From contig NC_091934.1 of the NCBI RefSeq assembly GCF_041260155.1, positions 43,512,398-43,576,397 on the forward strand: 64,000 nucleotides of DNA, in the 5' to 3' direction. The notes below the pieces were generated by a model. It was given only the letters and a program-made list of their open reading frames with translations, was not told where the DNA came from and made no database searches. Origin of the DNA: Ptychodera flava (lineage: Eukaryota > Hemichordata > Enteropneusta > Ptychoderidae). Made by a program: the position numbers and the translations under genes. Numbering within the stretch: position 1 is the first letter of the stretch; every line of letters begins with the position of its first letter. Below are positions 43,453-55,039 of the stretch, piece by piece.

Positions 43453-43780
43453 TAGATTGGATATACATCATTTTACTTGTAAGTATATAAGAATCATTCG
43501 TACACGTCCGAATTTTGGTAACAGCTTTGGAATGTGCGTACCATGAAAAGAGGCTCTTTGTTGCTGTCATGGTTATCTTTGTGCGATTGATGTAGCCATT
43601 GACTATCTTTGACATTGATATCGGTCCACAGTATTGAAAGGTTATGAAATGATGTCATTTTATCGATAATTATTAATCGCTATTGCTCAAGAACACACCC
43701 TTAGTCTGGTCTACCTTTTCATCTGTTACAGGCATATCTTATCTCCCAAAATGCTGAAACACATCCACAACCACTTATAG

Positions 43781-43860
43781 ATACGCTGATGGCGAGACTA
43801 TATGTCAAGATGGCATACAAACCAAATTTGAAGGTCGTTGTTGTGTTACATGTCTCCCAG
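43781..43860 (+). CDS. TNFR-like gene 2, CRD1 exon with GC donor
   Basis: Encodes YADGETICQDGIQTKFEG and RCCVTCLP, matching the 25238 exon of paralogue 1. The 3' junction is CCCAG|GCAAGT, a GC-AG type donor in otherwise perfect consensus, and joins in phase 1 to 45098. The 5' boundary (cttatag) is tentative. Confidence 0.6.
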
Positions 43861-46800
43861 GCAAGTCGAAGTTGGGTTTTTTTTCTTGTGTCTGTGTCAG
43901 TAAATGGTCATATTGAGCAGCTTGCGTTCTTTGTGCTTGGCGCTTTAACCCATGTCACCGAGTTTGTTATGGTGATAATCACTTACGCCTACTCGCACGC
44001 AGAGTAGCCTCACCTTCCCGCCCACCTGGCTGTAATCAGGTGCAGTCAACGAACAATGCACTTTTAAAGGGGTCTCTACTATGATAAGATATATTGTGCA
44101 TGAGTGCATGACGAGTAATGTGAACTGATGAATTTTAAGTCATGAGGGTAATTAATTAGCTGTTCATAATTTGCCCTCCCACTGAAAATTTTTCGACTTA
44201 CCCTCCCGCACTCAAACTTCATTTTTACCCACTCCCCACTTATTTTTTGCCTGTTTCCCCTCCCCACTGTCATGTTTGAAGCTCCCCTGCCCTGTCGCGA
44301 AAAAACTTGCCGATTTCCCCTGCCCTGGAAAAAATTCCCCTCAATATTTGTCATTCCATTTCCCCTGCAGACATGAAGCTACCCTACCCTGAGATGAAAA
44401 AACCTGTCGATTTTCCCCTGCCCTATGAAAAAATTCCCCTGAATACTGCAGTGGCATTCTACCGGAAACACCATGGCTCAAATTCCCCTGTCCCCGTTTT
44501 AAAAGTAGCTTCCCCTCTCTCCTCGTTTTTCACCAAGCCCTGTCCCCGGGACAATCAACCGATATCTGCCCTGCCCAACAAAAAAAACCTCCCCTGCCAT
44601 CTAAAAATATGTCCCCTGCCCAAGCAAAATTAAAATTTCCCCTGCCCTCAAAAATTGCTCCCGGAATAGCTTTTTCAATGAATAGCTCCGTTGGCTGCAC
44701 CTGTATAATGTGGGATGTGTAAACTGTTCAGTGTTTTGGTAAACATTATCATTCCGTCACGGTTTTAAGATACTCTTGGCAATATGCCAGTACTAGACGC
44801 AAATTATCTAAGATTCAGCAGATGTTGTCAAGTCAGTTACAAAAATAAAATACTCATGAGAGCACAGCTATTACATGCAAAACCTAATTTCTTCTTTGAG
44901 ATGATTTAGGTGATCCATACGTGAAAATATATAAAATTATTAATTATTGATCCCTATTGGGTATTTACGCTAGATAGTTCCACCACGTTTGTCGTCGATT
45001 TTTATGTATGTATCATACCAGTAAAATGTTTTAATACTTGTGTAAACGTGTCGTTTATACAGTAATTTCTGAATTACTTGTTGTTGTATTCTTGCAGGAG
45101 AACACATGGTAATCCCTTGCACTGTCGACAATCCAAATGACACGCAATGTACTCCATGTGAACCAAATACTTACACGGATGCCAGGAATCTATTGAAGAC
45201 TTGTTTTCCACACTATAGATGTGGATATGGACAGAAAACAGAAAGAATTGGTAGTGCAATTAGCAATTATATATGTTCATGTAGGACGGGCTTTGTGGAA
45301 ACGCCAGATGGTGGGTGTAGACCGGACCGCAAGTCTCAGACAATCACTAAAAGGTAAATGTGATATTCAGGTTAACAAAGTGTTTGGTTTTTTTTCCTCA
45401 AACTTTGGGTCCCTGATTAAATATATCGGATGAGAGGGTTAGTGAATTAGTCAATGTTCATTTTTTCAACTGATACTATATTGCGCATATCGTGTCGCTG
45501 ATGCTCTTGTTCTAACATTACTTATTTATACACGCGTCGAGAGAACAAAATTAAAACAACTGATACACGCCAATTAGTCGAGTTTAACCTTGAACAAACA
45601 ATACTAATAGTGTTGTGGAAAGAATCAGTCCAACAACGACCTTTGAAGTTACGAGTAGAGGTTTTGGTATTATTGAATAAAACTTACTGAAGATTGGAGA
45701 CCGTTTGAACCGCCTCGCTTTTTACTCTACACAGAATCAAACGGTTTTGTGGAGGGACCGTTTTGGAGGGACCGTGCGGGACCGTGACAAATAAATACCC
45801 TTACTTTATGCTTTAACGTTTTACAGACCTGTCACGAGTAAAAGTAGTTTACCTGAGAAACCTGGAAGACTGGTGTCTACAACACAATGTAAGTCGATGT
45901 TCCAAACACTCTTTGATGAGGCATGCAAGTGTTTCGTCTATGTTGTTTTCTGTTGTTCTTTTAAGAAGTTTACGCAAAGATATTATGTTGTACTTGAACT
46001 AGACCTTTATGTGCGCATCTTATATTTAAAATGTTTACTCACGGCTGCCTGAAAATCGGAAACATTGTAGTGGTAGCATTTGAGTGGACGTTGACCTATT
46101 TTCAAAGTTCGCTGTTAAACCCCCACATTCCTATGACGTCGCGTGATCGTCACAGTGAAAGGTCAGCAACCTTGCGCCTACTGGCCTCTTGGTTACATTG
46201 TCTTGACAACACTAACAATACGGCAAAATGGCTATTTTTAGACATTACGGCTACCACCAGCTAAACGTGAGTGCAATGAACTGCTGGAATTCTTTGGTTT
46301 CTCCATAGACTGCGTGGAAGTCAAATAGCCACACCTATTACTTGTGACCGCAAGCGCGCCGCCTTGCGGCAAATTACTCCCCAGTCATTTTTTGATAGCC
46401 TGCACTGAGTTGCTGTTTGTATTTTGGTTGTTTATTGTGGTATCTTGTTTGGTTTTTTTTTGTTTTTTTATTTGTTCACTTGTTTGTGTTGTTTTAATTC
46501 ACAAACATTTTTTGTCCTTACGAGTCAACACGTGGCATAACGCGACGTTCTCGCAGTCATCCACAAATACGTATGTAGCAACGACATTCAGTGCCTTAAA
46601 CTAGTTGCAAATTTGAATTTTTCAACGCAGCGATAAATGAAGTTGTGACGGAAGTAATGAAGTTTGTTTCTGGCGAAGCAGATGATGGCGGCAACTCCAA
46701 GAAAAAAACAAGCAACCCGTTAACGGAGAAGATAATACTTCTCAGGTGTATGAAAGGAAAAACCCTCTTCGGGAAACAATTCCGTCGTTATCATTGCAGT

Positions 46801-49800
46801 TACGTGCTTTCCCATCGCCTGCATCACCATCGTCATTGTTGTCATGGTTTTACGCAAGAAGAACGAAGCCGATACTTCACGCTACAAAAGTGAGCATTTT
46901 GTTTTACTTTTGTTTCTGTATATACAGTTGCCAGTTGTAATTGTTTTGTATTTTTATATTGTTGTCGATAGTTCGACTGTTGAATAATTACGAAAGTTAC
47001 CTTAGATCAACATTTTTAAGATGATTTACAGGTTGTTGTTGTTGTTGTTGTTGTTATTAATAATGTTGTCGGAAGTGAAGCCGATGATGTCGAATAGGTA
47101 ATTCTAATGACAACCATCGTGGTGACCGCGATAGTAGTGGTAAGTGGTTGCAGTCGTCGCCGTCGGCATCGTCATCATATGTCCATGATCCCAATTATTG
47201 TCATATTCAGTGTTATTAAGTTGTGACAGGTGCTTAAATGTCGCTGCCCTGTGCCAGGTGGTAACCTAGTTTGTATATCCCGTAGTTCAAAGTCCGTATA
47301 GTCACTATTGTTCACCATCCTTAACCTCAAAGTCGGTAAAAAGTTACACAGCTTACAGTATTATGATTTTCATTGAACTTGACTTTAATAGATCCGGGCG
47401 GAAACGATGGTAACTCTGATGATACTAGTTCGACAACTTGTGACGAGAACTGGTAAGTTGTACGGCTAAGCCTGCTATGACGTCTGTCAAATGTTTCTGT
47501 ATAAGTGATGATCAGTAGTACCTCGTGAAGTCGCAATAGGGAGCTAGACATTTACGTAATATTGTATCAAAGAAAACGGAGTTGAGCAAAAATCGTAGAA
47601 ATGTACAGTAAATATGTGAGATTAATAAGCGATCACCGGGTCGCCTAAGATTAATTAAGACAGCACGTTGTCGCCACGAATGAAAATGAAATCAGACGAC
47701 ATTACGCAATGGCATCTTGCATAAAGTGAAGAAAGTTGTCATTACCTCACCTCATTATCAAACAACTATCAAAACAACTATCAATATCGATCAAGCAAAC
47801 TATTTTGATGTCGTTCGACAACCATATATCGAACCTTTTTAGGTGTCACTGATCAGCAGAGTTTTGTAACTAGTGGAAATATTCTTTTCCATATGTTGTC
47901 GCAGTTCATCTAGTGCATGTGACAGTATCGCCGGAGACAGTAACAGAAGAAACCCTGGGTCTGGGGCGAGTACTACTACTTTGAACTCAATTGACATTGA
48001 CAGATCACCACAAGGTGAGTGCGCCATTTTCTTCAAGCCAATAGTCAAAAATTCAATTCTTTGTGATGGGCTTGAGTCACAGCAACAGCAAGAGCGACAG
48101 CAAGTCTGCAACACTTCAAACATTTACACATTTATTAATGTTGCCCTAGATACGTCCTTTCATTTAAAGATGGCCATCATCAATGTAAAGGTCAAGGGTT
48201 GAAAACTTTGTATGTCAGCGCATTTCAACGGTGTCACTTTAAAGTCAGAGCACCATTAAGGAAAACTTCATTTTTATTAATGGCAGGATCGCACAAATAT
48301 CAAAATAACACAGGCTACACCATTGTTAAGTCATCTTTCCTCTGTTGTATCCCTGTTGCCCTTCGTACAGTTCAATGGAAAATTAATACAATCTAATCGT
48401 ACATAAAACAACGAAGAAGCAGAAGCAGGGTTTTTCGTTTTCGTTTGCCTTGTTTGGTTTTGGGAACTTTTTTCTGTAAGAGAATTATTTGGTCCAGGAG
48501 GAAAGGAAAGGAAAGGAAAGTCACAGTAAGTCAATGATATTGAAAAACATGCTTCCGTTAGTTCGACCCAGTTTCACCAAACTCAAAATGCAATTGAAAA
48601 CATGAGGGAGACTTGGTTTTCCTGACATATAAGTAAATAATGTCTTTAGGAAATGGAGTGTTTCGTATTACATAGATCGATGTATGATATGTTTGCTGAT
48701 GTGTAGTAGACAGGCTGTCACTCCTGTGGACAATGGCCACGGTGTATCATGCCTTTCAGAAATAACGATTTCGCGGCAGCGTCGAATGCAAAACAAATGC
48801 CAGAGGCATCCACAAGGAAGGTTTCCTAGCCTATGCTATCCATTTGGTTCCAGTTCCACATCGATAAGCACTTGAAGGAGCTAAAGGCTCGACTGGAAGA
48901 AAATTGCAGTAGCAACAGTCGACAGTCCACATGCAATATAATCTCATTAACTCTTCTTTATTCTGAAAATCTAACAGACAGTGATGCTCCTGCCTTTGGG
49001 ATCAATGATACCATTAAACCAACAAGTCAGACAAGCCTGAATTTCCTAGGTAAGTACAGGGCCGTAGCTTAACCAAATTATTAACTTGAAGCTAGATAGG
49101 ATTTCGGTAACTCACATAAATTTACATATTGACAGTGTGTAAAATTCACCCTGCCCCTTACATGACAAATAATTATGTGAAGTCGGTGGGAGTGTATGAG
49201 TGTCAACTTACTTTCCCGAGAATACGTACTTGCAATTGTTATTAAACATTATTATCTTGAACTCCTTATTTTACAGGAAAAGTGCCCTATCCCGGAGTAC
49301 TGGAAACAGGAAAAGCCAAGAGCTGCACTAGTTTGAATGACATAAGTAAGTTGGTTTCTCTTGTGCCGTCTGGCATTTCGGCCAAAAACACACGTGAACT
49401 CAGCGATTTCCCTGTTGTCATAACTTAAAAGCATTTGATGTGACTCATTTCAAACTGGAAACGAGTAAACATTTTTGTTCGTTTCCAGCAACATGACTCT
49501 CTAAAATTGGGTAGGTTACACTTAGGAAGCATTTTACTTAGTGTGACCATGTTAAAAGACATGTTAGTAAATCCACGCCGTAGGTTTTATTAAAGGAATA
49601 AAATTTAGAGCGAACAGCCGTAAACAGGGAAGGTCGGATAAGCGGAAAGATGAATGCCAGTAATTGTTACTTCGCCTTGGACATAATGCAGCAACACAAA
49701 ATCAAATCTTCAACCCTATAATTTCGGTAAAATACGAGTCAATACGAGTGTACTCTGAACATCGTAATTTACCAAACTGTGAGAACCGTGGTGCTTCATG

Positions 49801-50055
49801 ATGTGACGTATGTGTGAATAACAATTCAGTAATTGATTTACTGCCTGCCAAAGAACATGAATTTCCACACACCTGTATATCAGGCTTCTGAACAAGTTCA
49901 GTGTAAGTTGGCAGGTATTCTTATTATACGTGACAAGTGTTGTAAATGCTTAATTAACAGGGAAACATCTACCAGACGATGACAACAAATACAGCCAACC
50001 TTCACCAGATACACCGCTTCTGTCATCGGATAGTGCAACTGTCGCAAGTCATTAA
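43781..50055 (+). CDS. TNF-receptor-superfamily-like transmembrane receptor (paralogue 2)
   Basis: Proposed exons: 43781-43860, 45098-45353, 45827-45888, 46631-46889, 47392-47452, 47905-48014, 48978-49049, 49277-49345 and 49961-50055. The first two encode TNFR cysteine-rich repeats (ICQDG...RCCVTC, then TQCTPCEPNTYTDARN and ICSCRTGFVETPDGGC). A Ser/Thr-rich stalk and a TM helix (SVVIIAVTCFPIACITIVIV) with KK after it follow. The tail is Ser/Thr/Asp-rich, lacks a visible death domain, and contains DTPLL sixteen residues before the end or so. Fewer cysteine-rich exons than paralogue 1. The TM frame is not the frame of the upstream part of its exon, so either splicing is more complex or the copy is damaged. 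No signal-peptide exon was found. Confidence 0.68.
44170..44660 (+). repeat. degenerate C-rich low-complexity repeat
   Basis: Irregular repetition of CCCCTGCCCT and AAAAATT motifs with roughly 25-50 base spacing, intronic in TNFR-like gene 2. Probably an old minisatellite or transposon part. Confidence 0.6.
45098..45353 (+). CDS. TNFR-like gene 2, CRD1/CRD2 exon
   Basis: Acceptor attcttgcag, donor AAAAG|GTAAAT, phase 1 to 2. Encodes GEHMVIPCTVDNPNDTQC, CTPCEPNTYTDARN and RTGFVETPDGGCRPD. It aligns throughout with the 26147 exon of paralogue 1. Confidence 0.78.
45827..45888 (+). CDS. TNFR-like gene 2, stalk exon
   Basis: Acceptor gttttacag, donor CACAAT|GTAAGT, phase 2 to 1. Encodes PVTSKSSLPEKPGRLVSTTQ, a Ser/Thr/Pro stalk likely to be O-glycosylated. 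Confidence 0.6.
46631..46889 (+). CDS. TNFR-like gene 2, transmembrane exon with frame conflict
   Basis: Acceptor ttcaacgcag, donor TACAAAA|GTGAGC. The 5' part is open in one frame (INEVVTEVMKFVSGEADDGG). The TM helix NNSVVIIAVTCFPIACITIV with RKKNEADTSRYK is in a different frame, closed upstream by TGA at 46751. The downstream phase fits the TM frame. A seven-A run at about 46702-46708 is a possible site of an indel. Confidence 0.55.
47031..47056 (+). repeat. (GTT)n microsatellite
   Basis: Eight or so GTT units in an intron of TNFR-like gene 2. Confidence 0.85.
47392..47452 (+). CDS. TNFR-like gene 2, cytoplasmic exon
   Basis: Acceptor ctttaatag, donor GAACTG|GTAAGT, phase 1 to 2. Encodes PGGNDGNSDDTSSTTCDEN, acidic and Ser/Thr-rich. 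Confidence 0.6.
47905..48014 (+). CDS. TNFR-like gene 2, cytoplasmic exon
   Basis: Acceptor ttgtcgcag (or nine bases further on), donor CACAAG|GTGAGT, phase 2 to 1. Encodes ACDSIAGDSNRRNPGSGAS, then TTTLNSIDIDRSPQ. Confidence 0.6.
48978..49049 (+). CDS. TNFR-like gene 2, cytoplasmic exon
   Basis: Acceptor tctaacag, donor TCCTAG|GTAAGT, phase 1 to 1. Encodes SDAPAFGINDTIKPTSQTSL and NFL. Another small exon between 48014 and 48978 (for example after tggcag at 48287) cannot be excluded. Confidence 0.6.
49277..49345 (+). CDS. TNFR-like gene 2, cytoplasmic exon
   Basis: Acceptor attttacag, donor GACATAA|GTAAGT, phase 1 to 1. Encodes KVPYPGVLETGKAKSCTSLN and DI. Confidence 0.6.
49961..50055 (+). 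CDS. TNFR-like gene 2, last exon
   Basis: Acceptor taattaacag, phase 1. Encodes KHLPDDDNKYSQPSPDTPLL and SSDSATVASH before the TAA at 50053-50055. It carries the same kind of acidic D-x-x-L-L motif as the last exon of paralogue 1. Confidence 0.65.
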
Positions 50056-50368
50056 AGGAACAACACAGCGGATGTCTCGTCCTAATGATATCCGGCAACG
50101 TATGAAAGTTTAGCAAGCCTTTGCGATCACAAGCCAATTCTGATAGGCTGTTCAAATCTAAATCAGCAAAAACATATCATTTACAATTCATTTACATAGC
50201 AACGGAATTAATCATAGTTGCCATCTTCATTATTTTTCCTAATGATAGTTCTGTTATGGTAGCTGTAGTCTTTCATGCCTGATTTTCGCATTAGTTCTTG
50301 TTGACATCATCTTGTGTGTTCTTGAGCATTAGTTCTTGTTACAAAGTGAGTAATTCCTTTGTTTTTCC

Positions 50369-50374
50369 AATAAA
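50369..50374 (+). terminator. poly(A) signal AATAAA of TNFR-like gene 2
   Basis: AATAAA about 315 bases after the stop codon, the first good signal on this strand after the last exon. Confidence 0.55.
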
Positions 50375-50399
50375 AGTTTTAAGCCTGAAAGCGTCAAAC

Positions 50400-51850
50400 G
50401 TTTTGAAGAAGTAATTAAAAACCTGTCTTTATGAAATATTTCATAGGCTTACTTTCTGTTGTAACAGTGATACGTTTGAACAGGTCACTTGACTAGACAA
50501 TGTTATTAGTTATGGTAGTGTCCTTCACACGGTACGTCCTCCAGAGAAGGCACTAGTTAGTCAACGAATGTCGCGTAACAATATGCAGAGTTGAACTTTA
50601 TTAGTGTTCGCCAAGAAACTGATTTTGAACACCCATGTCAACAATTCAGGGTCTTGCCTCATCTTCGTGTTCCTCGTTTCCACATTCATAAGTGTGAAGA
50701 GGACTGTAGGCAATTTTCTTCTCCAACATGAATAGGTATATGCCAGTACAGACCGTTCTTCTATGTTTATGTGCCCTTTTCTTGAGTTACACCAGAGCTC
50801 ATCTTTTTTAACAAGATAGAACGATTTCCCTCATTTGTAAGCATTGATTTCCTGTGTACGACCCCTGATATAGTACAAAGGTGTCGGATGATTCAAATGT
50901 ACTTATTTCGATATTTTCTGCAATAATTTCCTTCATTCGTGATAAGAGCATGAACGAATGCGCTCTCTCAAGAGATCCTGGTAACTAATGCTTATTTGCA
51001 GAACTAGTACAGGGTGCATCAAGTTGATTACAGTTAGTTGAGAGTCTGACAGTAAATATAGGATAAACGACTGATTATGTCAATCAATATCTCCCTAGCA
51101 ATGAAGTTAGCAGTTTAGAAACCAGAATACACTGGAAACCCACTGACATTTCTAGAGGTAAAAGTTAAGATTCTATATCAATGAAATCTTTGAAGACTCA
51201 GATTACGATACAGCCCCCCTCCCCGCCCCGCCTATAGATGCATCCGTAGAAAAAGTGATCCGATCGTGTGCGGGCGCTCCGGGTTCTGCGGTCTTCAAAC
51301 TATTGGGGACACGCAGCGAAGAGCGCCCGCACAAGATTGAATCTTTCAAACTTCTATATCTGCTATTTGTAATAGTTTCTCTTCATAGTTTGTTTCCGGA
51401 TGATCTTTCAATATCCTTCAGACATTATTTTTAAGTATTAAAAAACAACAGTTCTGGCCTCTTCTAGTTTCAGCACCTTGCACAGTATCTATCAATATTT
51501 GTTGTTGACAAGGACGCAGCTGTTTGTGCATTTTGGCTTACAGAAATACAATGCTCAAAAAAGTACCTTGTGTTGGCTTTGACTTCAAATCTGCTATGGT
51601 CAAATTTGTAGCAGAGTGTGCGCCCTTCTCAATCCCAGGTTCTCCGCATTAGCAAATGTGTCAATAGCTCATTACAGTTTGTCATTCTTTTGTTTTCCAT
51701 TGAATTTTTATCAAGTACATAATATTTATATTAGATAAATATGATAATTGAGTGGGGGCTTTTAATTAAGTTCAGTTAAAATAACAAGTCCGAATAGTCC
51801 TGTCCCAAGTTGACGTATGAGTTTGTCCTTGACAAATGCCTTTTACAGTG
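50400..51850. other. intergenic stretch
   Basis: No gene recognised. Contains a small GC-rich inverted repeat at about 51255-51345 with stems TGTGCGGGCGCTC and GAGCGCCCGCACA, possibly the remains of a MITE. Confidence 0.5.
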
Positions 51851-51859
51851 ATACCCTTT

Positions 51860-52525
51860 AACACGATTGGAACTAAGTTGGGAAAATTGGATGAGAATGT
51901 AGTAAAATCGCAATTTTTACAGCTGAAATTTTACAAACCGATAAAATAGTTTAAAAATTGAAATGTTGTTTTCATTAAACAACAAAAGCACAGCGATTAT
52001 TTCATACCTCTTTCATCAGATTCATTTTTATGAAAATAAGTTCATTTTTTGTGTAAATGCACTGAAGAAACGAGACAAAATGCTTAAAATTCTTTAATTG
52101 ACGAATTTTGAGTCAGGGCACTTTGAAATGCCCCTGACTTTTTCATGAATTTAAGGCTTCATAAACATTAAAGTGAGTCAGGGCACATTTTAAAAGACCC
52201 TGACTGACTTAACTGTAACTCAATCGAAAAGCTTCATTTTGGTCGAGACAAAATGACAAACTGACATTATTACTAGTGTTCAGTAATGAAGAAACTACAG
52301 ACAAACTCTCATATTTTCATTCAAATGTGAATATTGTTCATATGTTTTGAACAATATTGCATTAGATACTATCATGCACTGATTCTTACTCATAAGATTT
52401 CAACAGCATCGTAAATTGTGTATAATTTTTAAAGATGGTAAGCAATATGGTGTAAAATTAGAGAAATTTCTAAAATTCTTGAGAAATTCTGCCAATCCAA
52501 TTATCCCAATTTAGTTCCAATCGTG
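51860..52525. mobile_element. ~0.67 kb TIR element, non-autonomous
   Basis: The left end CACGATTGGAACTAAGTTGG and the right end reading CCAATTTAGTTCCAATCGTG form terminal inverted repeats of about 32 bases with few mismatches. No ORF inside. It contains two consecutive GAGTCAGGGCA hairpins (52110-52206). A related right end occurs at 59125-59163. Superfamily undetermined; no clear target duplication seen. Confidence 0.65.
52110..52206. repeat. two similar hairpins in tandem
   Basis: AGTCAGGGCACTTTGAAATG followed by CCCCTGACT, then after about 40 bases AGTCAGGGCACATTTTAAAA followed by GACCCTGACT. Each half folds on itself. Confidence 0.75.
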
Positions 52526-53007
52526 TTCTTTGAAAAGTTCGATGGTGACACCATATTGTTATATGGGATAGTAACGTCAATGTCTCAGCCATAACGTTTA
52601 TAAAATTTTAAGAAATGTTATTGATAGTACAGGAAAAAGTAACACATATCAAATAGACGTTATTCAGGATTATTTTAATTTCACTAATGCCAATTTTGAG
52701 GGGAGAGGACATGAGCTGTAATAATGCAGATCTTCATGACATATTTCAATTAAATCTTTAGTAAGTTTACTTAAAACTTTCTATGTCATCGCTAACCTCA
52801 TCGAAACAGTGAGCCTGTTTAATTTACATTTATGTTTTGTTTTACGTGTCATCGATATTTCCCCAAACAGGAATTCCAATGTCACCATAACGACGCCTCT
52901 CCGTCCGATATAATAACATTTACAGCATTACTATTAAAGGCACAGGTAAGGTGGTATTCCGCTCGTTTTTTGCTCACGTGTGAACACGTGAGCATATGTC
53001 GCAGCGA

Positions 53008-53008
<1 letters not shown>

Positions 53009-53046
<38 letters not shown>
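53009..53046 (+). repeat. (GTCT)n microsatellite
   Basis: Nine GTCT units. Confidence 0.9.
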
Positions 53047-53717
53047 TGGTCCATTTTCTCAAAAACGGCTGAACGTATTTCAGTCAAATTTGGTAGACAT
53101 CTTCAGAATTCAAATGGCTAGAACTGAAAAGGTTTTGGTGGGCGTGGCTTGGATATTAATGAAGTTATGAAAGTTTTAATTTTTCTGTTACGCCGCGTAT
53201 GACAAGTGAAAACAATCGACTGTTTGAGGGCGCTGTGAAATGTGCTTGTCCAGGTTGGCTACAGCTGGATAGCACTGGTTTCAACCACGGTCCCTCCGTG
53301 TTTTCAACCTCGTATTGAACATTAAAAATATGATATTTTATTACTCATTCAACTCACTATTCAAGATAAAATATCGTTTAGCAAATTAGCTTTATCCTTG
53401 GTAATTGATTGTTTCCCTCGCTGTTCGATCGCCAGAAATGAGTACATACGTTCTCTACCTAGCCTCATGGCATGGAAGTGCTGATGAATAATAACTTTGG
53501 GTCAAAGGTATTGAAGTGTCCAATCAGGTTCGTGCACAGAGTCCAAGGCCATGACCTACTTCATGTACTTCTGCACTGTTTTGAATTTGCTTCGCCAAGA
53601 AACGTGTTCGTCACTGTCCATAGAAGTATGTTTGCTCTCCTTTGAGGTTGTTTGTGAAACAAATTCCGGGATAGGCCTTGGAATGCATACGATCGGCATC
53701 GCGGCAGTGCATGTAGC

Positions 53718-53822
53718 TAGCCCTACGAGTATGACGAGAGTGTCCGGCTTTGGCTACGCGGTTCCCACCTCCGGTAGGCGGCGTAGCAAAAGCCGGACAC
53801 TGTCGCCATACTCGTAGGGCTA
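53718..53822. mobile_element. 105 bp hairpin MITE with 10 bp target duplication
   Basis: Begins TAGCCCTACGAGTATG and ends with its exact reverse complement. The arms extend about 42 bases, including the shared GTGTCCGGCTTT, with a short spacer. TGCATGTAGC precedes (53708-53717) and follows (53823-53832), giving a 10 bp duplication within the 8-11 bp range of Mutator-like elements. Family inferred from duplication length only. Confidence 0.85.
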
Positions 53823-53832
53823 TGCATGTAGC

Positions 53833-55000
53833 GTACCATGCTTGTGTAACTGCCGAGCTCAACGTGCATTCACGGTTGATACTCGTGTACAATCATGATG
53901 TGTTCAATTCTGATGAAGATTCATAAGTCTTAGTTTTGCAGTCTTTTTTCCGTACGATAATCCCGACAATACGTGTTACTGTTAGACGAGGTGGCCATTT
54001 TATGATAAGTTTCAATACTGCACAGCTACATAGCGTCACTATCGTGGATCGAGGTACAGCGTTGTTGAACGGGATACAGAAACTCTGCAGAGGGAGAAAC
54101 GATCGTTGACATGAACAGTCAATGTACTTCAGCACGTAGTCCGCAGATAGCGGATCGAGAAAATAAACGTGTCCCAGTAAATAACGGAATATTTATGTAC
54201 ATTAACTCGATATTAATCAAATTTCCAGCTCATCGCAAAAAAATGTATTGCAAAGATTAATTTGTCACTGACAAATACTGCACTGTATGGAAAAAACAAC
54301 TTCAAGTGGTATTACCCGAGACAAACACTTGTGTTGTCAATTTTGATTTCATTTCATAAACTTCATACTTCATCGAGTATCGTGTATTTCAGCCTTTGTG
54401 AAGCCATTTTATTGATATTTTCAATTTTGTCTTGGCTTTGTTGTGGAACATGTTGAATCGTCTCCGTGGACATGTAGGCAAAAGTGTGACGGGGTCGAAG
54501 TGACTTGGGTACCTGGGGCCGACCAAAACCAGTGTGAATTACTGGGGTCAAAGCGGACAGCGGCCGGGATGACGTGTTCCCCAAGCGAGCTATCTTCAGA
54601 AGTCTGTTTCATCGCAAAAAACGTCAACTTTTAAAACCCGTCATTTATTTACTGATGTTATTCTCAGCATCACAAACATATACGCCTCTGCTATGTATCA
54701 CAGCAAATAGTTATATTTGAGCGCCCCGTAAATGGGATCCTCGTTTTTTTGCGAACCCGGAAGTGTGTCTTGCTCAATGCATTTCCTACCCACAGCGAGG
54801 GAAACTGCCCGCGTTCCCATGCTCCCATGCACCCTTTTTCAATGCCAGTGCAACGCCATCTGTGCAAAATTTGTGGTGGTATGCTCCCGTGTGATGGAAA
54901 ACCTCTCTTATTCTAACAATGACGTAGTTGACTTTGGACTTCGATTTCGTAAATGTGATGTCCATGCAGTGAGTTTGGGTTGGCGCGCTTATAATGCAAT
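53833..55000. other. intergenic stretch with short ORFs only
   Basis: Short ORFs occur on both strands (for instance plus 54443-54634 with several cysteines, and plus 54732-55094), but no domain, splice context or repeat family could be assigned. Confidence 0.4.
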
Positions 55001-55039
55001 CTTCGCCCGCCTGCGGTCCGATATCCCGCATTTATTAGC

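Noticed and set aside
44079-44633. ORFs in the C-rich intronic block
   Set aside because: Low-complexity sequence; Pro/Leu and Gly/Arg bias on opposite strands follows from the repeat.
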